Shown: positions 25,173 through 33,704 of the stretch, piece by piece
Numbering within the stretch: position 1 is the first letter of the stretch
Layout: each line of letters begins with the position of its first letter
Source: an uncultured Ellagibacter sp.
Lineage (GTDB): Bacteria > Actinomycetota > Coriobacteriia > Coriobacteriales > Eggerthellaceae
DNA: 36,456 nt
Direction of reading: 5' to 3'
Assembly: GCF_934636505.1 (NCBI RefSeq)
Contig: NZ_CAKUAL010000015.1
Coordinates: 1 to 36,456 of the forward strand
Notes under the pieces: generated by a model
What the model was told of the DNA's origin: nothing
Database searches by the model: none
The model's input: the letters and a program-made list of their open reading frames with translations, nothing else
Translations under genes and position numbers: made by a program

Positions 25173-25651
25173 GGCGGCATCATTTTCAAGAGATGGCCGC
25201 AAAGGCGGCGGATGTCGCAGCGTTCCAAAGGCGGGATCGACACACGGTGGGCTTGTCATGAAGTCTGCGTGAGCCTATTTCGCATATACTTCTCGATTCG
25301 GGTCCTAATCGCTCCGTCGCGCAGGAGCTGGTTGCGCACCCGCGCCCAGCCCGACTGGTGGCAGCCCTCGCCCACTTCGAGCAGAGTTCCTTGACTAGCG
25401 GGTACAGCAGCTTCATGACGGCGTCATCGTCGGGGGAGCGCCCGCGCCGCCTTCCCTCTCGCTTTCTTGCCTTGAGGGCAAGGCTTCGGCACCTTTCCCT
25501 GCGAGATGAGCATAGGTGTTGAATTTTGCTAGCTAGATATAGCAAAAATGATAGCTTCTCTTCTCGCGACAGTGGCGTTGCGCACGTGTCTTCATAACGC
25601 GCCTTCATGCACAGAATGCTCAACGAGGTGAAGGCGGGGACAATTACGCCA

Positions 25652-25680
25652 GTAGACGCTTCGCTCATTTATGATAGAAT
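25652..25680 (+). promoter_or_regulatory. Possible promoter of cluster 2
   Basis: TATGATAGAAT at 25670-25680 offers a -10 (TATGAT or TAGAAT). GTAGAC at 25652-25657 is a poor -35 spaced 17 bp from TAGAAT. It lies about 55 nt before ATG 25733. The cluster-1 31-bp element is absent here. Confidence 0.35.
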
Positions 25681-25732
25681 TCTAAAGTTGCAAAGAGAAC
25701 AGTCGAGATTGAGATAGCAACAAGAGAGAATC

Positions 25733-26693
25733 ATGGCAAACAAGGTTACAGAGTCCGTCGAAGACATAGAATCCCTCGGGGGGGTGTTCCCTTATAAAGC
25801 GAATAAAGGGATTCTTCGCATCAAGAAGAAAAGATAACTACCCTAAAGCGTTTCCCGGTGACACCTATATCGCCGATTTGTGTCGAGCGTCGAAGACGCG
25901 CAAGCCATGGGTCAGCATCATCGTCTTCATCATCGCTCTCTCCCTTTTTGCCGATTATTGGCTCCTTGCGGATGCTTTTGACATGGCATTCCAGTCGGGT
26001 TTCTGGATTACCTATTTCGTTCCTATCGCTCTTCTTGCTAGCTATCTTTGCATGGGGTATCTGGCGGGCAAGAAGATCATCGAGTTCAAATTCCTAAGGC
26101 GAAAACCTGCCCTGATCACGGCCGTTATATTCACGGTATTTGAGATTGTCGTTCTTGTGGCGCTTTTCGTCATCAGATGCTATGGCGAGGTCCAGCGCAG
26201 CGGCGGCATGGGCGATGGCGGATTGGGATTTAGCTTCGGAAGCTCGTCGACGGACACACTTTCGCTCGGCAAAGCTTCTTCTTCCACCGGGCTTTCCGCA
26301 TTTGTCGATAAAGTATCCGACCTCGGCGTCGATGTGCTCTTCCCTGCAATCGCCCTTTCTCTCATCATGTTCATCGGCGCGCTGCTTGAAATGTACTATG
26401 CGTATTGCACCTACGATGCTTATGCGGGCGAAAAGAAGCGCCTCGCCGAATCGCATATCGCCGAAGATAGGCTTCTCTACGAGAAAGTCTATTTCGATAT
26501 CGTTTCCTCTCCCGAGAAAAACCTCGAATATGAACGGCGTGAGCGCGAACTCGACCGCAAGGCGCTTGCGTGTGCGTTTAAGGTCAACAAGTTATCAACC
26601 CAGCTCAACAGCATAGTTGACCCTGCTGATGCGTATGACTTCACTTCAATCAGCCGTTCGATAAACCATTCGGTTGCTCGCCCCGAAAGATAG
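25733..26693 (+). pseudogene. Frameshifted membrane protein (4 TM plus coiled-coil tail), cluster 2
   Basis: An ATG at 25733 behind AAGAGAGAA opens a 34-codon frame ending at TAA 25835-25837. The downstream frame has only a TTG start (25878) with no ribosome site. It continues without a stop back to the small frame and would join it if one A were removed from AAAA at 25829-25832 (…RIKKK then DNYPKAFPGDTYIADL). I read this as one gene of about 318 aa with a +1 disruption. The main part has four hydrophobic segments, a Gly/Ser loop and a charged helical tail (AEDRLLYEKVYFD onward). This matches the plan of the 14370-15272 product. Whether the frameshift is real, programmed or a sequencing error is open. 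Confidence 0.7.
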
Positions 26694-26703
26694 GAGACTT
26701 ATC

Positions 26704-27879
26704 ATGGATCGCAGAGAATTCATCCAACTGGCAGCGATTTCAGCGGCGTCGTTTGCCGTTATCCCCCTTTCGGGATGCGGCTCGAAGGAAGAAGACGAGC
26801 TAATCAGCCCTGACGGTCCGCATAACGTCGCCCTTGTGTACGCTAAGCGTTCCAATTCCACAGCGGCGCTGCAACAGAATAAAGAAATCAAAGCCGCGTT
26901 GAAGAGCACCGTTGAAGCGCAAGGTTTCCTTGCAATCGTTCTTGCAGACGGAAACCCCAAATCGGCTTCAACGACCGTTGAACTGACCTCGACTAACGAT
27001 CAGCGCAAGAAAAACGAGATCAAAGACGATGTAAATAGCGTGCTTGAGACTGATTTCAGCGCGCAGGCGGCGGAGGTCGATATTTTCAAGGCGCTCTCAA
27101 AGGCCAACGGTGTCTTTGCTCAAGCCCCGGACAACGGGCTTGAGAATCTCGTCATCATCATCGACTCGGGCATTTCGACGAAAGGCTGCATCAATTTCAC
27201 CGAATCGGAGACGCGAAACGCCTTGCTCGACCCTTCTACCCTTGTTGATTCTTTGCGCAAACAGGGGGAACTTGCCAAGTTCGAACATATCGACAAGGTG
27301 ATTTGGTACGGGTTAGGTCAAGCGGCCGACCCCCAAGCAAGTCCCGTCGAGGGAACGAAAGAGGCCATGAAAGGCCTCTACCGGGCGATTTTCGAAGCTG
27401 CCGGGGTTACGCTGCCGGAAGACGACGGCGAGGTGTTCAAGACCTGCGACGATGTTTTGCCTGAAGGGGAGCTTCCCTCTGTCACGGTAGTCGCCATGCC
27501 GCGCATCCCGCTCGACGAAAATGGCAAGCCTATCCTCATCGGCGATAAGCTCGAGCTCGACGAGAGCAACTCCGCTCTCACGTTTGAATTCGGCACAAGC
27601 GATTTCACTGACAGCGCGGCGGCCGAAGAATCGCTTCAGCAATACATTGATCAGCTCGTCGATTTTCCTGATTTGCACGTGACCATATACGGCTATACCG
27701 ACGCGACGGGGTCTCCGGAAGCGAATCAAAAGCTTTCCGGGGAGCGTGCTGCCACGGTCGGCGCACTGCTTGAGAGCGCTGGCGTGAAGGCGAGCCAGAT
27801 CACCACCGAGGGTATGGGCGAAAGCACCGCCTTCGATACCGATGAGCAGAACCGCCGCGTCGAAATCGCTTTCGGCTAA
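26704..27879 (+). CDS. Lipoprotein with vWA-like domain and OmpA domain, cluster 2
   Basis: This 391-aa protein begins MDRREFIQLAAIS, a twin-arginine-like signal, and has a lipobox LSGC with Cys25. It may be a Tat-exported lipoprotein. The middle (about 40-270) has a vWA-like pattern (NVALVYAKRSNS, NLVIIIDSGISTKGC, VIWYGLGQ). The last ~105 residues are an OmpA domain: IYGYTDATGS, NQKLSGERAATVGALLESAGV in parts, GMGES and NRRVEIAFG. AGGAGA lies just before ATG 26704, 10 nt after the membrane-protein frame. It is the counterpart of the cluster-1 lipoprotein, with which it shares YGLGQ and domain order. Confidence 0.88.
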   Translation: MDRREFIQLAAISAASFAVIPLSGCGSKEEDELISPDGPHNVALVYAKRSNSTAALQQNKEIKAALKSTVEAQGFLAIVLADGNPKSASTTVELTSTNDQRKKNEIKDDVNSVLETDFSAQAAEVDIFKALSKANGVFAQAPDNGLENLVIIIDSGISTKGCINFTESETRNALLDPSTLVDSLRKQGELAKFEHIDKVIWYGLGQAADPQASPVEGTKEAMKGLYRAIFEAAGVTLPEDDGEVFKTCDDVLPEGELPSVTVVAMPRIPLDENGKPILIGDKLELDESNSALTFEFGTSDFTDSAAAEESLQQYIDQLVDFPDLHVTIYGYTDATGSPEANQKLSGERAATVGALLESAGVKASQITTEGMGESTAFDTDEQNRRVEIAFG

Positions 27880-27895
27880 CGATCCCTTGCTAACG

Positions 27896-28609
27896 ATGGC
27901 GAAACCCAGCAAAGACAACAAATCGGAGCATCGCTACGAGCTCTTCTTTCCGCGAACGCTCGGTGTGTTCACCCGCATGCGAATCTGGGTGCACGGCTAT
28001 TTCGACGCGCTTCGCGGCAAGGTAGAGTTCTCTCCGGAAGGATATATCACTTCCCCTTACTGCAGGCATTTTGAAGACGAGGCGAACTATCGCATCAACG
28101 CCGAATGGCAGGAATGCAATGGGGCCATGTTCGAATTACGCCCCGAACTTTTGCGCCGCATAAGATGTCGTGATGAGATTCGGAGGCAGATTTCTCTGCT
28201 TCCGGAACAGAAGGAAAGGACGATGGCGCGCGCCGCGACCGAACGGCCAGGAGACGCGGCGGTGGGTGCAGAGCTCGCCGAGAATCGCCTCCTTCGCAGG
28301 AGAAGCCTTGTTGATGCCGAGTTTGAGCAAAAGGAAAACCAACTTAAAGCGCAGGAAATCGAAGTTGAGGGCGCCGTCGAGGAGATTCTCAACCAGTACC
28401 AGGACTGTCGCGACATCGCAGACACGCATGATCGAATCGTGCGCGTCGATTTTCTCGCGCGCCTTTCGGTATATTCCCGCGGCGCATCGAAGCGGCGCCG
28501 GATTGAGCGAAGGTATTTGAACGACGGCGCTTTGTCGACAGAGCCAAAGCAGAGCAACGATAATTATTTTGCAGCGTACCTCAAGGGAGAATGCCCAGAT
28601 GACCACTAG
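27896..28609 (+). CDS. Hypothetical coiled-coil protein, cluster 2
   Basis: The 237-aa product is not recognised. Residues 1-65 may form a small β/α unit (ELFFPRTLGVFTRMRIWVHGYF); 75-200 are helical and charged, with coiled-coil rhythm; no signal or membrane segment is seen. ATG 27896 lacks a ribosome site and lies 17 nt after the lipoprotein stop. GCTAACGAT is duplicated 14 bp apart around the junction, so translation may be coupled or the junction may have been altered. The gene overlaps the next one by 11 nt. Confidence 0.75.
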   Translation: MAKPSKDNKSEHRYELFFPRTLGVFTRMRIWVHGYFDALRGKVEFSPEGYITSPYCRHFEDEANYRINAEWQECNGAMFELRPELLRRIRCRDEIRRQISLLPEQKERTMARAATERPGDAAVGAELAENRLLRRRSLVDAEFEQKENQLKAQEIEVEGAVEEILNQYQDCRDIADTHDRIVRVDFLARLSVYSRGASKRRRIERRYLNDGALSTEPKQSNDNYFAAYLKGECPDDH

Positions 28610-29915
28610 CGATTCCTCGTTCGGTAACATCAACGGTTCGCGGGGAGACTCGACTTCACCGACTTCGGGCCCCTCTCAGCCGCGCCATGGTGCGAAGTCG
28701 GCGGCTCCATCGCCAGCTTACTACTCCCCTTCCCAAAGGCGAATTCGCAACCTCGATTTCAACGAGTCGCATGCGAACGCGCGCCGCAGCGATATTGACA
28801 AGCTCGCGGCCGACGAGCTTGTCGGCGCCTCTGCGATTGATACGGCGACCTACAAGGCGAAACATATCGAAACCGACGTCTTCGGGGAGCTCGATTCGAG
28901 CATACGTACGATCGAGGAGAAGTTCCATGCGGGAATGTACGACGCCCAAGCGCTCCCTCTCGTCGAGGCGTTCATCGACGAGCTCGAACAGCTCGCGATG
29001 ATTCAGCTCGACAGAAACGAGGTGAACGATTGCCGCATAGACGACATTAAGCAGGCGAATGCCGCAGCTTATCGTGCCGTTTGCGACGCGCGGGAAAAAC
29101 GCGAGCTCAGCATTGATGTGATTCGTCTTGCGCGTCTCGACGCGCTTGCGCCCGATTTCGATCAACTTGAAGAGGAAAACAAGTCGAAGGAAGAAAAGCG
29201 CTTGCGCGTTCGCGATGCTCGCCATACGAAGCGCAAGGAACGAAAGGAGCGCCGCCTCAAGAAAAAGATTGAGGCGAGCAAGCGCCGCGAGGAGAATAGG
29301 TCCGCTCGTCAAGACAGCCGCGTGGCAAAACGCGAACAGCGCGCCGCGCGCATGGAGCGCAAGCAAGCGATGCTTCTTGAGCGCGAGCAGGCAAGGCTTG
29401 ACGCCGAGAAGGAAAAGCAGCGGGCTATCGCGCAGGAAGCACAGCAGCGCATTGAGGAGCTCAAACGCAAAGAGGAGGAAGCGCACGCTCAAAGCCTACT
29501 CAAGCAAGCGCAAGCCGAAGCGGAGGCCGAGCGTGCCAAGGCCGAGGCGCAGTACTTTCGCGTTGAAGCGGAGAAGGCTCGCATCGAAGAGGTCGCGGCG
29601 CGCGCGGAGAGGGAGGCTGCCGAGCAAGAGGCGAAGCTCGCGGTGCAGCGGGCGGCGGGCGTTCAAGCCCAGCAAGGCGATGACGTCTGCGACTCCGAGC
29701 AGCCCGATGAGACGCAAAACTCTGACAGCAAGTCCGAGCAAGAACCGGACGGTGCGCAATCTGGCGAAAGCTTCGACGAGGCGCAATCTGGCGATGTGTT
29801 GCCGTCCGAGGATCAGCCAGATGATGCACATTCTGATGATGAGCAGCCTAATGATGGAGAGGCCATCGATAAAGAGAACCGTGAGAAACCGGAAGATGCC
29901 GAGAAAGGCGTTTAG
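28599..29915 (+). CDS. Long coiled-coil protein with acidic C-terminal tail, cluster 2
   Basis: The 438-aa protein has a Ser/Pro-rich start (1-45), a helical region (50-180), a long Lys/Arg/Glu-rich coiled coil (about 185-355) and an acidic tail. The tail has repeats of the type DEAQSG, DDAHSD and EQPND. No membrane segment is present. ATG 28599 follows GGGAGA by 8 nt and overlaps the previous gene. It is not assignable to a family; such composition matches many unrelated proteins. It could be a cytoplasmic scaffold or rod linking the membrane pair to the downstream pseudokinase, which is inference. Confidence 0.8.
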   Translation: MTTSDSSFGNINGSRGDSTSPTSGPSQPRHGAKSAAPSPAYYSPSQRRIRNLDFNESHANARRSDIDKLAADELVGASAIDTATYKAKHIETDVFGELDSSIRTIEEKFHAGMYDAQALPLVEAFIDELEQLAMIQLDRNEVNDCRIDDIKQANAAAYRAVCDAREKRELSIDVIRLARLDALAPDFDQLEEENKSKEEKRLRVRDARHTKRKERKERRLKKKIEASKRREENRSARQDSRVAKREQRAARMERKQAMLLEREQARLDAEKEKQRAIAQEAQQRIEELKRKEEEAHAQSLLKQAQAEAEAERAKAEAQYFRVEAEKARIEEVAARAEREAAEQEAKLAVQRAAGVQAQQGDDVCDSEQPDETQNSDSKSEQEPDGAQSGESFDEAQSGDVLPSEDQPDDAHSDDEQPNDGEAIDKENREKPEDAEKGV

Positions 29916-29960
29916 CGGATAGAGAGACAAATGACGGAAGGCGAGAAGAAATAATTTTCG

Positions 29961-31238
29961 GTGTTGGACGATGACGGGGTCTCGCATGAAGTGTCTCTCG
30001 AGCCGCTTAACGACTACGGTTTCCGCTCGGTGAAAGGCTGCGAGTACCTCGCATTCATTCCTCTCGAATCTCTTCCCAGCGACAAAGAAGACGCAAGGAG
30101 ATTCGACGGGGAAATGCCGCTCAGCTCGCAAACCGAATATCCGCTCGACGTCCTTCGGCAGCTGTCACGCCAATGGAGTTTCGCGTACTCAACCAAGTGC
30201 GGCGAGCAAATCGGCATTTTCTTCACGTACATGGCGAAGGGTATCGACCTCGATGCTTTTTTGGATTTGTCTGAGATGAGCGACGCGGCTTGCCTGCAGG
30301 TGGCGAGAAACCTCTGCACGGCGGTTCTCGCTGCGAGCAAGGCGGGCGCTCCGCTGAAATGCATAATGTCCGAGCAGATTCTCGTGGATCCATCTACCTG
30401 TCGCGTGTTCATAGGCCCCTCATTCGGTCGTCCTTGTGCTGATCCGTACAGCCTGATCCTTCATATCTATGCGCTTCTTCACCGAGGCCGCGGCGCTCTG
30501 CTCGAGAAAACGATACAGTACGCATTGGTTGACGAGAAAACGCCGAAAATAGCACCCGGCCGTTCGATTGCCAACGCTATTCTCGATGTTACGCGCAAGC
30601 CGTTTCTCGTCAGCGAGATAGGCGAATTGGGCCTCGTTGATTCGTTTCAAAGCCCGTTTTGGGACGAGCCGGAGCCGCTTCGCTGTGTTTACGATAGATA
30701 CCTTGTGAATTATGCCAAGGCGTCGACGGGGGCAATCGCCGCTGATTTCCTGCATGCGCTTGGACAAAAGGCAGCAAGCTCTCGAAGCCTTTTTTCTCAG
30801 CTTTCCGATATGGGCGATTCTTTGCTGCAAAAGCTATCCCGCATAAGTTCGGGCGCTGACGATGAGCGCTTGGACCTGATGGAGCGCGAAACGGCTATTC
30901 ACGGCATTCGCGGAACTAATCAACGCGCTGTGTTCTGGCTCGTTACGCTCGGGTCTTCGAGCATGCTTGCGCTTTTCTCGGTGCTTAATGGCTTTAGCCC
31001 CCTCGAAGCTATTTTCTTGGCTGGGATGTCTGTAAGCGGAAACCCCATCGTTGCCAAAACCGCCTTGCTGTATCTATTTGCTGCTCTTGGCGGGTGCGTC
31101 GCATGCAATGTGCTCTTCGTGCGGAAAGATGTATTTCGAGGCTATGGGAAGATGAGCTACTGCGGCTCGCTTTTCGCGGCGATGATCGGCATGGCACTTG
31201 CGCGAGCTCTCGCGACGGGGTTGGGCGGCGGGCTATGA
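29961..31238 (+). CDS. Putative membrane pseudokinase, cluster 2
   Basis: The 425-aa frame has an N-terminal domain (to ~265) whose middle parallels the cluster-1 kinase but without catalytic residues. LKCIMSEQILVD (132-143) stands where HRDVKPSNILID is found, GPSFG (152-156) where DFG is found, and ADPYSLILHIYALL (160-173) like SDAYSLAATLLALL. About four hydrophobic segments follow (323-342, 347-360, 364-387, 399-420). GTG 29961 has no well-placed ribosome site. An in-frame ATG at 29931, with GAGAGA upstream, is cut off by TAA at 29952 after seven codons, so the native start may have been lost. It overlaps the next gene by 4 nt. Confidence 0.65.
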   Translation: MLDDDGVSHEVSLEPLNDYGFRSVKGCEYLAFIPLESLPSDKEDARRFDGEMPLSSQTEYPLDVLRQLSRQWSFAYSTKCGEQIGIFFTYMAKGIDLDAFLDLSEMSDAACLQVARNLCTAVLAASKAGAPLKCIMSEQILVDPSTCRVFIGPSFGRPCADPYSLILHIYALLHRGRGALLEKTIQYALVDEKTPKIAPGRSIANAILDVTRKPFLVSEIGELGLVDSFQSPFWDEPEPLRCVYDRYLVNYAKASTGAIAADFLHALGQKAASSRSLFSQLSDMGDSLLQKLSRISSGADDERLDLMERETAIHGIRGTNQRAVFWLVTLGSSSMLALFSVLNGFSPLEAIFLAGMSVSGNPIVAKTALLYLFAALGGCVACNVLFVRKDVFRGYGKMSYCGSLFAAMIGMALARALATGLGGGL

Positions 31239-31774
31239 TGCCGATTCAAAGAACGCCTGAGGGATTTCCCATCGACGAGATCTGTCCGAAGTTGAAATGC
31301 CTTGTTCTCATAGACTCGATATTTCTTCGCGATGCGCGGGTTCATCGCACTATCCGCAAGGAGTTCAGGCGGTTTTTGCGCGCGCTCGGCAAGGATTGCG
31401 ACCTATCCGTTGCCGTTCGGATTTCATCGGCGTATACCGGCACACTCGATTTCTCCTCGGCGGAATTTGACCGCGCTGCCGATTTCCAATTCGGCTTGCC
31501 GAGCGTCGAGGAGGCGCCGCTTTCTCGACGAGACACGGAAAACGCGTGCAAGCTTCTCTGCAACGAGTCGAGGGAAATCGATTTTTTCGGCCCCCTTTGC
31601 CTACGACCCGTTCTCGGCGTGATATCTGACAAGGAAGTACCTGATTTGGGAAAACTGACTGATGAGGTCGTTTATCCGCAGGTCGTCGCAAGCTACGGAG
31701 CTGCTTCGCTTCGCGATTTCTTCCAGCTACTTGAAAGCACTTTCAGGCGCATTATGAGCGAGGAGCTGCGATGA
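31235..31774 (+). CDS. Degenerate vWA-like (TerY-type?) protein, cluster 2
   Basis: The 179-aa protein has a strand-plus-helix start KCLVLIDSIFLRDARVHRTI (21-40). This resembles a vWA metal site region, but with DSIFL instead of DxSxS. LRPVLGVISDKEVPD (123-137) resembles RPvlfLlTDGePtD of TerY-like vWA proteins, with the G lost. Metal binding is therefore doubtful. ATGATG at 31235/31238 gives two possible starts, both overlapping the previous stop codon; it overlaps the next gene at ATGA 31771. Its position beside a pseudokinase recalls the known pairing of TerY-type vWA proteins with kinases. The family call is by eye and tentative. Confidence 0.6.
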   Translation: MMPIQRTPEGFPIDEICPKLKCLVLIDSIFLRDARVHRTIRKEFRRFLRALGKDCDLSVAVRISSAYTGTLDFSSAEFDRAADFQFGLPSVEEAPLSRRDTENACKLLCNESREIDFFGPLCLRPVLGVISDKEVPDLGKLTDEVVYPQVVASYGAASLRDFFQLLESTFRRIMSEELR

Positions 31775-32580
31775 AGCTGCTCGCGAATTCGAAGAGCAAG
31801 GGGGAAAACCAAGAGAAGTCCCCCGCGAAGAAAAAACAATTCGAGCTTGTGAGCGCCTTGAAGAGGATTGACGTCCGCGCTGCTTTGAGAACGATGCGGG
31901 CGGCGTTTTCTCTGGCAATCGACCGAAGCACGCTCGCATGCGTTGTGAGTGGAGTTGCCGCGTGCTCCCTTGCCTCATTGTTGATTGAACACAGCGACTT
32001 TGCGCGGAGCGTTGCATTTCTCTCTTATTCGACTCCTCAGGGTGGTTGGGTTACTCTGTCGTGCTGTCTTACCGCGATGCTCATCGCAGAATGCATTTGT
32101 CGAGCGGTTGCCGGCGCGAAGCGTCACCTTCCCTTCCTGGTTTTTTTCGTCGTAGCCGTTCTTGCTGCGATTCTCGGAAGCGTCGCGGCACCTCTTTTCG
32201 CGACTTTCCCGCCCGTTGCCATGCTTTTGATTCGGATTCTCTGCCCAGAACAGCTGTACTATCCTCGACCATATAAAAAACAACCTCCCATCACCTTGTA
32301 TGAATTATTCAACATTGTTCGCCTCGCATTTTTTGCTCTCGTCTTCTCGATTGTGCTTCTGTCGGTAAGCAGCGGTTCTACCAACATGGCGTCAAGCGAG
32401 CTGGTCTATGGAGGCTTCGTCATAGCTTTTCTCTTCTTGTGGCGAATGCGGAAGCGTTGGGGGTATGTGGCAGAGGGGCGTTTCATTGCGTCTTCGGTGT
32501 TTCGGTGCCTTTGGATGTTCGGGTGGCTCGCTTTGTTTTTGATTGTGCGGTTTTCCAATCTTGCAATGGTGTCAGGCTGA
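31771..32580 (+). CDS. Polytopic membrane protein, cluster 2
   Basis: This 269-aa protein begins with a Lys-rich polar segment (1-45) and then has about six hydrophobic segments (for example LACVVSGVAACSLASLLI, LPFLVFFVVAVLAAILGSV, LAFFALVFSIVLLSV and LWMFGWLALFLIV). No transporter or enzyme motif is recognisable. It overlaps the preceding gene by the ATGA start/stop and is followed after 14 nt by the next gene. It probably forms part of the membrane portion of the same complex. Confidence 0.8.
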   Translation: MKLLANSKSKGENQEKSPAKKKQFELVSALKRIDVRAALRTMRAAFSLAIDRSTLACVVSGVAACSLASLLIEHSDFARSVAFLSYSTPQGGWVTLSCCLTAMLIAECICRAVAGAKRHLPFLVFFVVAVLAAILGSVAAPLFATFPPVAMLLIRILCPEQLYYPRPYKKQPPITLYELFNIVRLAFFALVFSIVLLSVSSGSTNMASSELVYGGFVIAFLFLWRMRKRWGYVAEGRFIASSVFRCLWMFGWLALFLIVRFSNLAMVSG

Positions 32581-32594
32581 GAGGAGACGATGGT

Positions 32595-33517
32595 ATGAGC
32601 AGAAGTGTCGATTACAGAAAGCGCAATAGCATTTATCGAAAGCGCCCAAGTATATGGAGGTGGCTTATCCCACTTCTGCTGGTACTTCTCACGTTACTGC
32701 TTCTGTGGCTATACCCCATGAGCAGCTTCAATAAACAGGCGGCTGATTATGAGCGGAGTGCGTGCGACACGAATGCGAAGACGGTCGCCGCCGAAGCTAA
32801 CGACGACTTTGACTGGGGAAGCGGATCGAAAACGGTTGTCATCAACTCGTCCGATGCCGCTGTGAACACGGATGCTCCTTCGCTGAAAGCGACATCCTCG
32901 GGCTCCTCCTCAGTCACCGTTGTGCACTCAAATGATGGACCTGATAAGTTTTCCTATGAACGGTGGGGCTACCCTACCTACGCCGATTACGTGGCGGACC
33001 ATCCGTTCGAGGCACGAGCGAATTACGCGCGCTATGTGATTCTCGATTCGGCGGGCCTCGCCTCTCCAAGCGATTACGCAGCGAATAATAGTGCGACATA
33101 CTTCGAAGATAATTCTCCTGCCGATAGCTACTTCGACGAGTCGAACCCGCCTGCAGGGTTTATCTTCTGCTCGACCGCGCAAGGGTATCTGCCTCAGCTC
33201 ACGGTGGTGGCGCCTGCTGATAAAAACGCTTTCGTGAAGTTGAGGAACAGCGAAACGAGCGAAACCGAGCTTTCCTTTTACGTAAGGGCGGGATATACGG
33301 TTAAGGCATGTTCCCCGCCACTCGCTGCGAGTTCTCTTACGGGTTAGGAAACACCTGGTATGGCACCGAAGAGGCGTTTGGAAGCGATGGAACCTATGCG
33401 AAAAGCGATACACCGCTCGATTTTACTTCTCCGACGAACCGCTATACCTACACGTTCAGCGTGGAGGACGCCAACATCACGCCTATCGCAATCGACGAGT
33501 CTGCCTTCAACGCGTAG
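32595..33517 (+). pseudogene. Frameshifted single-TM protein with C-terminal β-rich domain, cluster 2
   Basis: ATG 32595, with GAGGAGA upstream, opens a frame for a basic start, one hydrophobic segment (RWLIPLLLVLLTLLLLWLY), a Ser/Thr/Asp-rich linker and an extracellular part. The last clear segment, SFYVRAGYTVKA, is interrupted at about 33306-33311. The expected continuation, PATRCEFSYGLGNTWYGTEEAFG through FSVEDANITPIAI, lies in another frame to TAG 33517. One missing base explains it. The first frame instead stops at 33347. The C-terminal repeat-like pattern (yvraG, P, Y..G.tWYG..eaFG) suggests a secreted β-sandwich I cannot name. The frameshift may be real or an assembly error. Confidence 0.7.
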
Positions 33518-33561
33518 CGCATAGCGTTTTATCAGAGAAAGCTTCCGGCATTGCCATGTCG

Positions 33562-33704
33562 GGGGACAAAAATCGTCGATATGTGAGTCGAAACCTGACG
33601 GCGGGGAGGACCCTTCTCTCTTCGTCCTACGTTTGCCCAGGTCGGAATTGATGGAAGAAAGTTAGTAGTAGGAAGCTCCTCGCATATCGACAATATTTGT
33701 CCAC
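33562..33704 (+). repeat. Repeat A, copy 2
   Basis: The arms at 33562-33587 and 33679-33704 pair at 22 of 26 positions. The interior has CGTTTGCCCAGGTC, the reverse complement of the interior of copy 1 (25030-25172). It starts 44 nt after the last gene of cluster 2. Flanking sequence after both copies is alike for about 30 bp (GTCCACG-CGGC, TTTTC, GAGATGG). Confidence 0.85.

Larger units (their letters stand above)
24441..25732. other. Gene-free region of 1.3 kb with two palindromic repeat elements
   Basis: No convincing gene was found. Open frames here are rich in Arg/Ser/Cys and overlap the repeats. The region holds repeat B (24812-24975), repeat A copy 1 (25030-25172) and about 460 bp (25173-25640) of sequence I cannot explain. 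It ends with the probable promoter and leader of cluster 2. Base composition falls from left to right, towards the AT-richer cluster 2. Confidence 0.6.

Noticed and set aside
25186..25668. 160-codon minus-strand frame in the gene-free region
   Set aside because: Composition rich in Ser/Arg/Cys, starts with no ribosome site, and borders repeat A; no domain pattern.
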